37,947 nt of DNA from a virus. The first letter of the stretch is position 1. Each line of letters opens with the position of its first letter. The DNA is taken from positions 1 to 37,947 of the IMG/VR virus record IMGVR_UViG_3300008450_000146; one strand, written 5' to 3'. The translations under genes and the position numbers were made by a program. Shown here piece by piece: positions 37,923 through 37,947 of this stretch. Below the pieces are notes generated by a model. That model worked only from the letters and a program-made list of their open reading frames with translations, was not told the origin of the DNA and ran no database searches.

Positions 37923-37947
37923 TCAGCATTCCAGAAAACCTCGTTGG
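37919..37947 (+). CDS. Start of a gene cut by the right window edge
   Basis: ATG 37919 overlaps the preceding stop (ATGA) and the frame stays open to the end: MISIPENLVG. Too short to identify. By order it may be the first tail or adaptor gene. Confidence 0.5.

Noticed and set aside
1-37947. CRISPR array
   Set aside because: No regularly spaced identical repeats with unique spacers were found; the repeats seen are coding, tandem or hairpin elements.
1-37947. Window as a complete circular genome
   Set aside because: Joining the right end to the left end gives a frame that stops within a few codons and does not supply the missing fibre N-terminus or tail adaptor genes.

Overview
The window is most of the genome of a tailed double-stranded DNA phage. 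The order terminase large subunit, portal, small protein, scaffold, SU10-type major capsid, followed by fibres, a lysis block and three or more large Gln/Ala-rich proteins that look like internal (ejection) proteins, points to a podovirus-like virion. I see no tape-measure, sheath, DNA polymerase, primase, RNA polymerase or integrase. The tail-tube adaptor genes expected between the capsid and the fibres are not here; they probably lie just outside the window, because a gene is cut at the right edge and a fibre gene is cut at the left edge. The host cannot be named. Many starts, including those of the capsid and terminase, lack a clear Shine-Dalgarno sequence. The small conserved genes resemble those of aquatic phages (from memory of the families).

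Layout. Positions 1-17276 (+) hold late genes: two tandem fibre paralogues, small tail-associated proteins, a holin-like/holin-like/endolysin (GH108) set, a 730-residue virion protein, a repeat-bearing fibre, then the internal-protein block (9197-17122). That block is interrupted by a PP-loop (PAPS-reductase-like) gene overlapping a YkgJ-like cysteine-cluster gene. Positions 17386-25721 (+) hold the replication and early genes: an OB-fold ssDNA-binding protein, a 20-residue membrane peptide, a PD-(D/E)XK resolvase-like nuclease, a putative helicase-loading protein, a DnaB-type helicase broken into two separate genes, a dNMP kinase, a RecB/RecE-like nuclease and several small DNA-binding proteins. 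A bidirectional terminator (25732-25769) separates these from a leftward operon (29325 to 25788) containing a CobS/MoxR-type AAA+ ATPase, a partner protein and three small conserved proteins. The ATPase part sits in a 3-kb island extremely rich in GGCC/CCGG. Positions 29326-30195 are the divergent control region. Rightward late genes start at 30196, and a 350-base structured non-coding region precedes the terminase. After the capsid come repeated hairpins and two tRNA genes (an initiator-like Met-CAT and a Tyr-GTA).

The most striking observation is the split dnaB. The N-terminal half ends immediately after the Walker A helix (20472). The C-terminal half (22590) begins at what would be the next residue in an intact DnaB. 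Five densely packed genes of about 2.1 kb lie between them, leaving no room for an intron or intein. Together the halves make one helicase with no residue missing. Other points worth attention are the PP-loop/YkgJ overlap inside the virion operon, an initiator-like tRNA lacking the anticodon-stem GC pairs, a hairpin motif found three times with compensatory stem changes, mutually exclusive pairings upstream of the terminase, and the GGCC island.
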